Below are positions 1 through 8,125 of a stretch of 64,000 nucleotides of DNA, one piece after another. The DNA is taken from contig NZ_MQVY01000006.1 of NCBI RefSeq assembly GCF_002954385.1, positions 1 to 64,000 of the forward strand. The letters run 5' to 3'. Each line of letters starts with the position of its first letter. The first letter of the stretch is position 1. Source of the DNA: Tenacibaculum sp. SG-28. GTDB taxonomy: Bacteria; Bacteroidota; Bacteroidia; Flavobacteriales; Flavobacteriaceae. The notes beneath the pieces were generated by a model, which saw only the letters and a program-made list of their open reading frames with translations, had not been told where the DNA came from and ran no database searches. The position numbers were made by a program, and so were the translations under genes.

Positions 1-536
1 GCGCATTTTTCAGGTGTACTTTAAATCTTTACAGACTCCTGTCTGATACAACGAAATGTCAAATGGTTCTTCGTCGGTCTAGATTTTTATTTTTTATTCC
101 TTATAAATTCTGTAAAAGTAATAGATATCCTTAATTAGCATCTTGTTTTTTACTGCTTCTTATTTTGGATTAGCAAGTATAATCTATAATGATTTTTAGT
201 AATTTCATTGAGTCTAAAATTATTTTCTAACATTAAATCAATGAAATGAATTAGAATTTGATAGTAATGAATATAAATTCTGTGTAAAATTTTGCTGGAT
301 TAATGTTGTCATTACAACTAATAGATGGTAAGTTATAGACTGGTTCTGACTTTCTTAATGTCTTACCAAAATTATTTTTTATCTTAGATTCGATTGGACA
401 AATTACTTGCTTTATTGTAAAGGTAAGCTATATGTATTAGTAAATTAACTATTACTTACTTGTAGAACCAAAAATATATTACATCCAAAGCAGTTTTTTA
501 TCTAAATATAATCTAATAATTTCAAATGATACTATT
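1..536. other. Intergenic, no gene recognised
   Basis: AT-rich stretch with stops in all frames and no tRNA-like or strong hairpin structure. I see no coding remnant. The last hundred bases presumably hold the promoter of the small membrane protein that follows. Confidence 0.5.
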
Positions 537-857
537 ATGAAAATTGATATCTACACTAAAATTCTATTAACAGTAATTGCTGTTAATCTAACGATTATAA
601 CTATTAAAGATTTGAATGTAATCCCAAGTATTCATGCCAGTACATCTATTGATAGTTCTGAATTTGTACCCAGAACTAACTATGGTTTGGTACCATTAAA
701 TGCAGATGGCACTATTAGCGTTTCACTTACTAACTCTAAAGCAATTGATGTAAATATTGTCGGAATAGATACCTATGATGAATTGGATATTAACATAGAT
801 GAAATTGGTGGTGGTTATTTATCCCATGGTGGACCAATTTCCGTTAAAATTGAATAG
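537..857 (+). CDS. Small conserved membrane-anchored protein
   Basis: 106-residue protein of unknown function. Residues 8-24 form one hydrophobic segment after a short basic N-terminus, so it is probably an inner-membrane anchor or uncleaved signal. A polar tail of about 80 residues follows, likely periplasmic, ending in a Gly-rich YLSHGGP stretch. Short proteins of this pattern are common and uncharacterised in Bacteroidota; that is from memory, not a search. The ATG at 537 places the hydrophobic segment correctly. It stands alone, with a noncoding gap before the XRE gene. Confidence 0.6.
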   Translation: MKIDIYTKILLTVIAVNLTIITIKDLNVIPSIHASTSIDSSEFVPRTNYGLVPLNADGTISVSLTNSKAIDVNIVGIDTYDELDINIDEIGGGYLSHGGPISVKIE

Positions 858-1004
858 TTCAATGCATCCTATTTCTTATATCCCTTATAAAATTAAAGAA
901 CCTAATTACTATTAGAAATTACTGTAGGAATTATAATTTTAAAAAAAGAGCTATAATAGTTTTAAAGTAACTACTTTTTATTACCGAAAAAATGGTACTT
1001 TACG

Positions 1005-1020
1005 TTGGTTCATGTTGGTG
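1005..1020. promoter_or_regulatory. Two TTGG repeats upstream of XRE gene
   Basis: TTGGTT at 1005 and TTGGTG at 1015 are direct repeats 10 bp apart, ending 24 bp before the regulator start at 1045. They resemble the three TTGGCG copies downstream of this gene. An autoregulatory binding site is an inference from position and helical phasing only. Confidence 0.35.
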
Positions 1021-1044
1021 GCAATTATTTAAGTTAAAGAAATT

Positions 1045-1578
1045 ATGAATTTGATTGCATATAGAGAAAAACATAATTTAACCCAAAAAGAATTATCGGA
1101 AATAACGGGTATTTCAGTAAGAACTATTCAACGCATAGAATCTGGTGTGCCGCCTAAAGGCTACACGTTAAAGACCCTTAACAGAATATTAGAAAAAGAC
1201 CAAGAAGAGCTGTTTCATGAAGAAGAGATAAAAAAAGAGTATACGTCCTATATGGTTGGTATTATTAATTTTTCTTCTTTATTTTTTGTGTTTATTCCTA
1301 TTTTAAATTTTGTAGTACCAATATTGATTGCGCGTCTCAAAAAACAAAATGATGTAATAATCAAAAAAATTATTGCAATTCAAATTTTACATGCTTTGCT
1401 TATTATTGTTGTTTTTTTAATTGGTTTGGTAGCTAACTTCGAAGAACTTGGGCGGAATATAACCATTGGTATTATGTTAGTTTTAATTTTACTAAATACC
1501 TTTATTATATTAAGAAATGGAGTAGCAATCCAAAAGACGAAAGGCTTGTATTTTGATCCCGGTTTTTATTTTTTTTAA
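1045..1578 (+). CDS. XRE-family HTH regulator with membrane domain
   Basis: 177-residue regulator. Residues 3-55 are a Cro/CI-type helix-turn-helix (LTQKELSEITGISVRTIQRI). The remainder holds about three hydrophobic helices (roughly 72-97, 108-129, 139-156). A DNA-binding domain fused to a membrane domain suggests membrane-tethered transcription control, perhaps with the membrane part sensing a signal; this is inference. The next gene, on the same strand, encodes a secreted serine hydrolase. The gap between them carries three phased TTGGCG repeats, and a related pair precedes this gene, so these may be its operators. Confidence 0.8.
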   Translation: MNLIAYREKHNLTQKELSEITGISVRTIQRIESGVPPKGYTLKTLNRILEKDQEELFHEEEIKKEYTSYMVGIINFSSLFFVFIPILNFVVPILIARLKKQNDVIIKKIIAIQILHALLIIVVFLIGLVANFEELGRNITIGIMLVLILLNTFIILRNGVAIQKTKGLYFDPGFYFF

Positions 1579-1600
1579 TTCCACCCTTATAAACTCAATA

Positions 1601-1627
1601 TTGGCGGTTGTTGGCGGATGATTGGCG
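1601..1627. promoter_or_regulatory. Three phased TTGGCG direct repeats
   Basis: TTGGCG occurs at 1601, 1611 and 1622, a spacing of 10 and then 11 bp, so all copies lie on one face of the helix. They sit in the gap between the XRE regulator (ends 1578) and the serine hydrolase (starts 1693). Iterated hexamers at helical spacing are typical of operators that bind a protein cooperatively. The XRE protein is the obvious candidate; this is inference. Confidence 0.5.
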
Positions 1628-1692
1628 TGTCTAAAATTTATCATATATTCTAAATATTTACAAAATTTGCATACAGATATAATCTGTTAGAT

Positions 1693-3381
1693 ATGCAAGT
1701 TAAAATAATTTTATTTTGGGTATTCTCATGCCTTACAGCATCCCATTTTTCACAAACCGATATACCAATATCAAAAGAAATAGAGCCCTTATTTATGGTT
1801 CCCATTAGAACAAGTAGTCCTGGAGGTTCTGTTTTGATTGCAAGAGATGGAGATATTATTTTTTCCAAAGACTATGGTTTCTCTAACATAGAGCACCGTA
1901 TATCAAATACCAAAGCGACCGTTTATAATGTCGGATCTATTGCAAAACAATTTACTGCACTAGGTATACTGCTTTTAGAGGCAGAAGGGAAGCTATTGAT
2001 AGAAGATAGTATCAATAGTTATCTCCCCGATTTTCCTGATTTTGGTTTTAAGATTACTATTCGACAGCTTTTACAGCACACAAGTGGCTTGAGAGATTCT
2101 CATGGTTTACTTGCTTTAGCTGGTTGGAAAAAGGGTGATATAGAATCACAGACCGACATTTTACGTATTTTACGGCAGCAAAAAGAATTGAATTTTGTAC
2201 CAGAATCAGAATTTTTATATTCCAATTCTGGGTATATTCTGTTAGCAAGAATTATAGAAAATATAACTTTAATGCCTTTTGCAAAATGGATGGAAGATTT
2301 TATTTTTAAACCATTAGGAATGTTCCATACCAAAGTATATCAAAGAAATAAATTTTCCATCCCTAGTATGGCAAATTCCTATAGTTTAAAGGGAACTAAA
2401 TATGTTAAGCAACTAGAGTATTGGGATTATTATGGATCTGGGAACGTCTATTCCAATGCAATTGATTTGCATATTTGGTTGCAAAATTTTTCTAATCCGA
2501 AGGGACCTTGGTATCCTTTATTTTTAAAATTACAAACCAATAGTTATTTGTCTACCGGACAATATACAAATTACGGGATGGGAGTGAGAACAATTGATAT
2601 ACACGGCAGAAAAAGTATTTCGCACGGTGGGTCTATTGGTGGTTTTAGATCTGCTGTAATCGTATTTCCAGAAGATAAAATACATATTGTAATTCTCTCT
2701 AATTACAATGCCATCAATATGTCAAATAAAATACGAGAGCTTTGTGATATTTTATTTCCAAACAGACCTGAAATACGCAGTGTCTCTCCTATCTCTCCGA
2801 ATGAGAAAATATACCCAGTTACAGTGTCTAAAAAGCAATTGCAAAAATATGAAGGAATTTATTGGAGTTCTTCAGAAAAGATTGGAAGAAAGGTTTATTT
2901 TAAAAATGATACTTTGCGTTACGTTGGAGGATCTAAAAATATATTTCCTTTAGTGCCAATTGGTTTGCATACTTTTCGTATGTTAAAAAGTAAAGACATG
3001 CCGGAGGTAATGTTTTACCCTAATTCGAAAAGGATGGTGATTCGTTATAGAGATATGGCGCACGGAAATTTTTCCTTATGTCAAAAGGATTTTCAAATAG
3101 TTTTCCCAAATCCAACTGAACTTGTTGGGGATTACTACAGTAAGGAATTACATTCTTGTTATACTATTTCAGAATCTAATTCTAGATTGTATATTCATCA
3201 TGTGAAACATGGAATTATGGAGCTACAGCAATTATATAACGATATTTTTTCTAGTTATTGGCCTGTAAATATTGTAGAGATAGAGCGTTCCGAAAGTGGA
3301 GATATACAAGGAATACTTATATCTAATGGAAGAACTAGAAATGTAAGTTTTAAAAAGTTACCATCGATAGAAGCAAAGTAA
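1693..3381 (+). CDS. Serine hydrolase, beta-lactamase family (class C-like)
   Basis: 562-residue secreted or periplasmic serine hydrolase of the beta-lactamase/penicillin-binding (AmpC/EstB) fold. An N-terminal signal-like segment (residues 1-20) ends near HFSQ. Catalytic motifs in order: S82-x-x-K85 (SIAK), Y176-x-N178 (YSN) and H311-G-G313 replacing KTG. The catalytic domain covers about 25-350; the remaining 200 residues form a C-terminal extension seen in many such hydrolases. The substrate cannot be told; peptidase or esterase activity is as likely as beta-lactam hydrolysis. It may be controlled by the XRE regulator upstream. Confidence 0.85.
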   Translation: MQVKIILFWVFSCLTASHFSQTDIPISKEIEPLFMVPIRTSSPGGSVLIARDGDIIFSKDYGFSNIEHRISNTKATVYNVGSIAKQFTALGILLLEAEGKLLIEDSINSYLPDFPDFGFKITIRQLLQHTSGLRDSHGLLALAGWKKGDIESQTDILRILRQQKELNFVPESEFLYSNSGYILLARIIENITLMPFAKWMEDFIFKPLGMFHTKVYQRNKFSIPSMANSYSLKGTKYVKQLEYWDYYGSGNVYSNAIDLHIWLQNFSNPKGPWYPLFLKLQTNSYLSTGQYTNYGMGVRTIDIHGRKSISHGGSIGGFRSAVIVFPEDKIHIVILSNYNAINMSNKIRELCDILFPNRPEIRSVSPISPNEKIYPVTVSKKQLQKYEGIYWSSSEKIGRKVYFKNDTLRYVGGSKNIFPLVPIGLHTFRMLKSKDMPEVMFYPNSKRMVIRYRDMAHGNFSLCQKDFQIVFPNPTELVGDYYSKELHSCYTISESNSRLYIHHVKHGIMELQQLYNDIFSSYWPVNIVEIERSESGDIQGILISNGRTRNVSFKKLPSIEAK

Positions 3382-3411
3382 GAACTGAATGGACTTACTT
3401 TGCTTATTAAT

Positions 3412-4422
3412 TTATAAATAAGGTTCTACTGATTTTGCACTGTCTATAATTGTTTTTTCAAAGGGAATAGGTTTCCAATTAAATACTTTTTGTGTTGGTC
3501 GTATATCAGCACTTATTTCCGCATCTACAAAAGGTAGCATTCCTTTCATTTCAGGATCAAATATGCTCATGAATTTTACCAAGAGACTTGGTGCTTTTTT
3601 TGGACTCGCTTTTTCATAATTATTTTGCTTTAGAATTGCTGCAACACTAACAAAAGAATGCGGTTTTTCCGAGGTTACAATAAACCTCTCTCCATTTGAG
3701 GCTTCATTTTCCATGGCTTGCACATGGATTTTTGCAATATCACGTACATCAGACATGACGTAATGAGCATTTGGAAGCATTGGTACTTTTCCGGTAATAA
3801 TATTTTTAATCATACCCATAGAAGCACCGGATAAATTTCCAGTAAGTGTTGGACCATATATGGGGCCAGGATTTACCACTGTTAGTTCTAGTTTATCGGT
3901 TGGCTCTTGAGTGTTGTAGAAATCCCATGCAGCTTTTTCCGCGAGTGTTTTACTTTTAATATACGCGGTAACTTTATCTTTTGCTGGATTGGTCCAGCTT
4001 TCTTGCGTTAAATTTATTTTTTTCTTATCGCCTGCCATGGCGACGGTAGAAGAAGTCAATACCACTTTTTTTACACCAGCTTTTTTAGCTGCTTTTAGTG
4101 CACGAAGTGTTCCCTCTACAGCAGGTTTAATCATTTCGTTTTCGTCTTTTGGCTCTGCAATAATAAATGGAGATGCTACATGTAGTACATAATCGATATT
4201 TTGCATGGCATCATTCCATCCAGATTCCTTTAGTAAATTGAGCTCGCAAAATTCTAAATTGTCTTTGGCATCAATCTCTTTTGCAATTCCATTTCTAACT
4301 TCATTTTCTTTGGAGAGGTTTCGGATAGATCCTCTTACTTGGTAGCCATTTTTTAATAATTCTACGGCGCAATGTTGTCCAACGAATCCCGAGATTCCTG
4401 TGATTAATACCTTTTTACTCAT
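3412..4422 (-). CDS. NAD-dependent epimerase/dehydratase (extended SDR)
   Basis: 336-residue extended short-chain dehydrogenase/reductase, closest in pattern to dihydroflavonol-4-reductase or aldehyde reductase types. The N-terminal Rossmann motif is G9-x-x-G12-x-x-G15 and the catalytic pair is Y154-x-x-x-K158, with SS at about 124-125. It probably reduces a small carbonyl compound with NAD(P)H in the cytoplasm; the substrate is unknown. It is transcribed divergently from the HxlR regulator at 4562, and a palindrome overlaps its -33 element. It is therefore probably the regulator's target, as for other HxlR-oxidoreductase pairs. Confidence 0.85.
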   Translation of the reverse strand: MSKKVLITGISGFVGQHCAVELLKNGYQVRGSIRNLSKENEVRNGIAKEIDAKDNLEFCELNLLKESGWNDAMQNIDYVLHVASPFIIAEPKDENEMIKPAVEGTLRALKAAKKAGVKKVVLTSSTVAMAGDKKKINLTQESWTNPAKDKVTAYIKSKTLAEKAAWDFYNTQEPTDKLELTVVNPGPIYGPTLTGNLSGASMGMIKNIITGKVPMLPNAHYVMSDVRDIAKIHVQAMENEASNGERFIVTSEKPHSFVSVAAILKQNNYEKASPKKAPSLLVKFMSIFDPEMKGMLPFVDAEISADIRPTQKVFNWKPIPFEKTIIDSAKSVEPYL

Positions 4423-4456
4423 TACTTTAATTTTCTATTAAAAATTTACACTGAAA

Positions 4457-4486
4457 CAAAGTTAATAAATAACTTGTGTTTTGCAA
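4457..4486 (-). promoter_or_regulatory. Bacteroidota promoter of the SDR gene
   Basis: Read on the minus strand: TTG at 4486-4484, a 19-base spacer, then TAACTTTG at 4464-4457. This is a full match to the Bacteroidota -33/-7 consensus (TTG-N19-TAnnTTTG). It lies 35 bases upstream of the reductase start codon. Confidence 0.7.
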
Positions 4487-4488
4487 GT
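4472..4488. promoter_or_regulatory. Candidate HxlR operator (ACTTG-N7-CAAGT)
   Basis: Perfect inverted repeat ACTTG, 7-base spacer, CAAGT in the divergent intergenic region. It overlaps the -33 element of the reductase promoter, so bound regulator would be expected to block polymerase. HxlR proteins bind as dimers to such palindromes; assignment to the adjacent gene is inference. Confidence 0.5.
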
Positions 4489-4535
4489 AAAAAAACATAG
4501 TAATATTAGTAAAGAGGTAATAATAAATTATTGTG

Positions 4536-4543
4536 TAACTTTG
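4536..4543 (+). promoter_or_regulatory. -7 element of the HxlR regulator gene
   Basis: TAACTTTG matches the Bacteroidota -7 consensus TAnnTTTG and ends 18 bases before the regulator start codon, implying a very short leader. I see no clear TTG at the -33 distance. Confidence 0.5.
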
Positions 4544-4561
4544 TGCCACAATGTATTAGAT

Positions 4562-4999
4562 ATGAGACATTCATTTCGATGTGGTTGTCCTGTTACAACC
4601 GCGATAGACGTTTTAGGTGATAAATGGACACTCGTCATTATCAAACAAATGTTATTGCAAGGAAAACAAACCTTTAAAGACTTTACAGAAAGTGAAGAGG
4701 CTATTGCTACAAATATTTTATCCTCTAGAATGAAAAAATTACTAGATTTAGGATTAGTTCTCAAAACAAAACTACCTTCAAATCACAAAACTATCTATTA
4801 CCATTTAACCGAGAAAGGAATTTCTCTTGCTCCTATTATAATAGAAATGGTTTCATGGGGGAATACCCACTTAAGAGAGTTCAACCCAAGCATGATTTCA
4901 AGTGACGAACTTGAATTTATCGTAAGTAACAAAGAAGCTTTTATCGAGAATGTAATTACTAATTATAAAAAGAATATAAACGCTCTACTGTGCGCTTAA
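4562..4999 (+). CDS. HxlR-family winged-helix regulator
   Basis: 145-residue MarR-like regulator. The HxlR signature is plain: CPVTTAIDVLGDKWTLVII near the N-terminus, then the recognition helix region NILSSRMKKLLDLGLV and the wing KTIYYHLTEKG. The reading frame is open upstream to a TTG at 4481, but HxlR proteins begin shortly before the Cys-Pro motif and a -7 box lies at 4536, so I chose the ATG at 4562. It is divergent from the reductase and probably controls it through the palindrome at 4472. The effector is unknown. Confidence 0.85.
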   Translation: MRHSFRCGCPVTTAIDVLGDKWTLVIIKQMLLQGKQTFKDFTESEEAIATNILSSRMKKLLDLGLVLKTKLPSNHKTIYYHLTEKGISLAPIIIEMVSWGNTHLREFNPSMISSDELEFIVSNKEAFIENVITNYKKNINALLCA

Positions 5000-5014
5000 A
5001 CGCATCCAATAAAT

Positions 5015-5042
5015 AAAAAACCACCTAATAAGGTGGTTTTTT
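5015..5042. terminator. Bidirectional terminator, HxlR gene / tRNA-Gly
   Basis: Stem AAAAACCACCT / AGGTGGTTTTT with a four-base loop. Flanking A and T runs make it functional in both directions. It ends the HxlR gene on the plus strand and the tRNA-Gly unit on the minus strand. Confidence 0.75.
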
Positions 5043-5043
5043 G

Positions 5044-5116
5044 AGCGAGAGACCAGGTTCGAACTGGCGACATTCAGCTTGGAAGGCTGACGCTCTACCA
5101 ACTGAGCTACTCTCGC
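5044..5116 (-). tRNA. tRNA-Gly(TCC)
   Basis: 73-nt cloverleaf on the minus strand. The acceptor stem GCGAGAG/CTCTCGC is perfect. The D-loop has AGCTCAGTTGGTAGAGC, the anticodon loop is CTTCCAA (anticodon TCC, Gly), and the T-arm has GGTTCGAA-type sequence. CCA is not encoded. It is the second of two tandem copies in transcription order. Confidence 0.95.
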
Positions 5117-5153
5117 GGTAAAGACTTTTTGCAATGACTTGCTGTTTAATTTG

Positions 5154-5226
5154 AGCGGGAGACCAGGTTCGAACTGGCGACATTCAGCTTGGAAGGCTGA
5201 CGCTCTACCAACTGAGCTACTCCCGC
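5154..5226 (-). tRNA. tRNA-Gly(TCC), second copy
   Basis: 73-nt tRNA identical to its neighbour except for one acceptor-stem pair: the stem here is GCGGGAG/CTCCCGC, a compensatory G-C for A-T change. The anticodon is TCC. It is promoter-proximal, and a perfect -33/-7 promoter lies 13 bases upstream. Confidence 0.95.
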
Positions 5227-5239
5227 AGTAAAGCGGTTG

Positions 5240-5269
5240 CAAATATATAATTCTTTATAGAAATAGCAA
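5240..5269 (-). promoter_or_regulatory. Promoter of the tRNA-Gly pair
   Basis: Minus strand: TTG (5269-5267), 19-base spacer, TATATTTG (5247-5240), an exact Bacteroidota consensus. It is 13 bases upstream of the first mature tRNA base. Confidence 0.75.
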
Positions 5270-5654
5270 ATGGTTTTTTTCTTTTTTTTAAATGTAAATT
5301 TATTTTGATAACTAACGTTCTCTGGGAGAGGCTATACCCGTAAAATGTTTTCGTAGCTTTTTTATATGATAAATAAGATATATAAATAAAGATGTCTAAG
5401 AAATATGTTCTTTGAGAATTGTTATTATAACTTTCTTATGGTTCTGTGTAATTTTTTCAAGAAATATGCTACTACGATAGAACTAACTATAACAGGTACT
5501 AAAAAAACACATATCTTTTTGATACCTCATAAAGGAAAAGATGGCATTCAACCTGAGATGGAAGTTTTTTAAATAATTTATATATGGGTAACATCACAAT
5601 TTATTTCCTTTAGTACAAATTACAGAACCTAAAAAAATATCTTCCAGCACTGAA
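5270..5654. other. Intergenic, nothing recognised
   Basis: About 385 AT-rich bases with stops in every frame. I found no convincing hairpin, repeat or coding remnant. Confidence 0.4.
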
Positions 5655-6101
5655 CTAGTAAAATTCAGTATTTTCTCTAAGTATTTTTAAAAAGTGAAAT
5701 CCGTATATTTCAAAACCTTCATTGTAGTAGAATTTATGGGACTTCCTATTAGAAGTATAGGTGTTTAACTCCATTGCTTCACAGCCTTTTTTCTTTGTAT
5801 ACTCGTAAATCCATGCAAAAAACAACTTTCCTACATTTTTTCCACGATATTTTTCATCAATAACTACATGATCGGGTTCTACACTTTTTCCGATGTAATG
5901 CCTGGTTGCATACCATAATCCGGATATTCCAATCAGCGTTTCTTGGTCAAACACACCAACACACTCATAATTCGAGTAGGCACTCATTTCGTGAAGTCTC
6001 TTTCGTAAAATATCTATCGGTGTAGTGGTATTTACAACGCGTAAAAGAGGAAGTATAATTTCTATATCTTCTTTGTTAATTGTCTTATAGTTCAATTTCA
6101 T
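5655..6101 (-). CDS. GNAT-family N-acetyltransferase
   Basis: 148-residue acetyltransferase. The acetyl-CoA pyrophosphate-binding motif A is seen as VIDEKYRGKNVGKLFF (about 79-94), followed by the C-terminal NRKSHKFYYNEGFEIYGFHF motif typical of GNAT motif B. It transfers an acetyl group from acetyl-CoA to an unidentified amine. It is monocistronic, with gaps of several hundred bases on both sides. Confidence 0.85.
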   Translation of the reverse strand: MKLNYKTINKEDIEIILPLLRVVNTTTPIDILRKRLHEMSAYSNYECVGVFDQETLIGISGLWYATRHYIGKSVEPDHVVIDEKYRGKNVGKLFFAWIYEYTKKKGCEAMELNTYTSNRKSHKFYYNEGFEIYGFHFLKILRENTEFY

Positions 6102-6325
6102 TGTTAAGTATACATTTGTTTAGTCCTATGACAGTTATTTCAAAATGGCTAATTTCATTGTAAAATTACAGTATTTGATACTCTTTCAGAAACTATAATT
6201 GAATATTGTATTGGTTATATACAGCCATAGTATACGCTGCAAAATTAAGTATCTTTTAAAAGAGAAAGCTCTTTTCTTATAAAAAAAGAGCAAATTTTAA
6301 AAACGTGTGAAGTATAATAACCGTA

Positions 6326-6544
6326 CTAGTGATTTTGTTGTTCAGATTTCCATTTTTTAATCCCATCAAACAAAAACCAACTAGCGAACAAGCCACGCAC
6401 TATTATAAAGACAACTTTATATTTTGTTGTAAAATTAAATATAACACGATAACTACTTTTTTCTTGAAATAATTCATAAAAACTTGTTGTTATTATAATC
6501 AGACCAATGGCGATATATAGGTAAGGTATTATTTTGCGTATCAC
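6326..6544 (-). CDS. Small membrane protein coupled to transglycosylase
   Basis: 72-residue protein with two likely membrane helices (about 8-24 and 42-62) and a charged C-terminus. I do not recognise a family. It starts with GTG, which overlaps the stop codon of the upstream lytic transglycosylase by four bases, so the two are translationally coupled. A role next to the cell wall enzyme is possible but unproven. Confidence 0.65.
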   Translation of the reverse strand: MIRKIIPYLYIAIGLIIITTSFYELFQEKSSYRVIFNFTTKYKVVFIIVRGLFASWFLFDGIKKWKSEQQNH

Positions 6545-7443
6545 TTTACTGGAATATTTATGTAGTATTGTTTTCTACTTTTGTTATTCAGTTTTGTTTG
6601 CCGTAGCCATGGATTTACTAATTTTAATTCTTTGTAAGTAACGTTAAAACGCTCTGCAAAATCTGCAATATTAGCAATGGCCGTATCCACTTCTACTTCA
6701 TAGGTTTTGACCGGTTGATATAAATCTTGTTGGTCAAAAACGAAGCCATAATCTTTGGGATTGGATAGGATTTCTTTTAAAGCAAGAATCCTAAAAATAT
6801 ACCTAGAGGTTTCCGAGTTTAACAGTAAATCGTAATAGTCGGTAACTTGTTGTTGTTCCATGCGTTGCGAAATTCTTCCACTGCCAGCATTATAAGCAGC
6901 AGCTGCTAAAGTCCAGGTGCCGAACTTTTTCTTTGCTTTTTTTAGATACTCTGCAGCCACTCTAGTTGATTTTTTAATATCGTATCGCTCATCGACATTT
7001 TTATTTACCTCTAAACCATATTCTCTTCCGGTACTTGGCATGAAGTGCCAATACCCTGCAGCTCCTTTGGAGGACGGAATGTTTGTTAAGGCACTTTCTG
7101 CAACACAGAGATACTTAAAATCGTCAGGAATTCCGTATTTTTTTAGTAAAGGCTCGATAATTGGAAAGAATTTGTTCGCTCTTTTGATTAATAGTAATCC
7201 ATTCGACTGCCAATAGGTATTTACAAGAAGTTCACGATCCATTCGTTCTCTTATATCTTCCCTCTCTAGAGGAACTTTTTCCCCAGCTAAATCCATATTT
7301 TGAGGAATTTTTATTGCTTTAATAGCATAGTTTTCAGCAACTTTTTTTACAATAGGTTCTTTGTCTTTGCTAATTGCGTTTACTAAAAAATATGTAACAA
7401 TTAATGTAGCAATAGCGTAGGTAAATCGTAGTGGTATGCGCAT
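6541..7443 (-). CDS. Membrane-bound lytic transglycosylase (SLT/GH23)
   Basis: 300-residue murein transglycosylase. An N-terminal anchor or signal (7-22) is followed by the SLT domain (about 95-215), with catalytic Glu116 in CVAESAL, GAAGYWHFMPSTG, and the AAAYNAG motif near 181-187. Residues 248-298 look like one LysM-type peptidoglycan-binding repeat (IANIADFAERFNVTYKELKL, ending YINIPVK). It cleaves peptidoglycan glycan strands in the periplasm with anhydro-MurNAc formation. It resembles MltD-type enzymes but is shorter, with a single LysM. Confidence 0.9.
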   Translation of the reverse strand: MRIPLRFTYAIATLIVTYFLVNAISKDKEPIVKKVAENYAIKAIKIPQNMDLAGEKVPLEREDIRERMDRELLVNTYWQSNGLLLIKRANKFFPIIEPLLKKYGIPDDFKYLCVAESALTNIPSSKGAAGYWHFMPSTGREYGLEVNKNVDERYDIKKSTRVAAEYLKKAKKKFGTWTLAAAAYNAGSGRISQRMEQQQVTDYYDLLLNSETSRYIFRILALKEILSNPKDYGFVFDQQDLYQPVKTYEVEVDTAIANIADFAERFNVTYKELKLVNPWLRQTKLNNKSRKQYYINIPVK

Positions 7444-7468
7444 TTTTCTTTTCTTTTTACCAAGGTAA

Positions 7469-8125
7469 TCAAAAACATTCCCTTTCTAAAATATTTGTGA
7501 TAATTTTTGCTTTATTAAGAATCATAATATGGGTCCCGTTTTCAACGATTATAGTATTAGCTATATTTTTTATAGGAAATATTTCATCTTTGTTTCCATG
7601 GATATGAATTGTATTAACCATGGGTTTAGTTTGTTTCCAATGGAGCACATTGTAAATGGCCCAATGCAGATATTCTTTTTCCCTAACCGATAAGTAAATC
7701 TTATACAGTTCTGCTCTTTTTTTTAGGTAATCGTTAAAAAAATAGGTTTCGTATTTCTCAATGTTTGCAACTATTGACGCCGGGAATAATTTATAGGCTT
7801 TTGTAATTTGTGCAAGTTTCAATCGTTTTGGTAATTCCGCATTACTTTTAATGCTAGAGACGATAATTACTTTCCTGCAAGCAATGTGCTTACTCATTTC
7901 TTGTACCATAATACCACCAAAGGAAACCCCAACTAGTATGGGGTTTTCCTCTTTTACAAAAGTACACATTCGTTTTGCGTATTCTGAAATACTTTCATCA
8001 GAAGCTTTTGGAATGATCCATTCTAAGTAATGACATTCAAATAGCGCTTTTGATAAATTAAGATGTTCAAATATTCTGGGGTTGGCCGCTAAACCAGGTA
8101 CAAAATATATAGGTACCTTTGGCAT
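7469..8125 (-). CDS. Alpha/beta hydrolase
   Basis: 218-residue hydrolase. The nucleophile elbow is G66-V-S68-F-G70, with probable triad partners Asp180 (HGNKDEIFP) and His199 (NGTHIMIL). No signal peptide, so cytoplasmic. The substrate is unknown. Its ATG overlaps the stop of the upstream DUF6438 lipoprotein gene by one base (TAATG), implying one transcript. Confidence 0.8.
   Translation of the reverse strand: MPKVPIYFVPGLAANPRIFEHLNLSKALFECHYLEWIIPKASDESISEYAKRMCTFVKEENPILVGVSFGGIMVQEMSKHIACRKVIIVSSIKSNAELPKRLKLAQITKAYKLFPASIVANIEKYETYFFNDYLKKRAELYKIYLSVREKEYLHWAIYNVLHWKQTKPMVNTIHIHGNKDEIFPIKNIANTIIVENGTHIMILNKAKIITNILERECF

Noticed and set aside
5044..5226. Two near-identical 73-base units, considered as the start of a repeat array or CRISPR
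   Set aside because: Both fold as tRNA-Gly and there are only two copies.
4985..5242. Open frame of 85 codons on the minus strand
   Set aside because: It runs through both tRNA-Gly genes; the apparent protein is translated tRNA.
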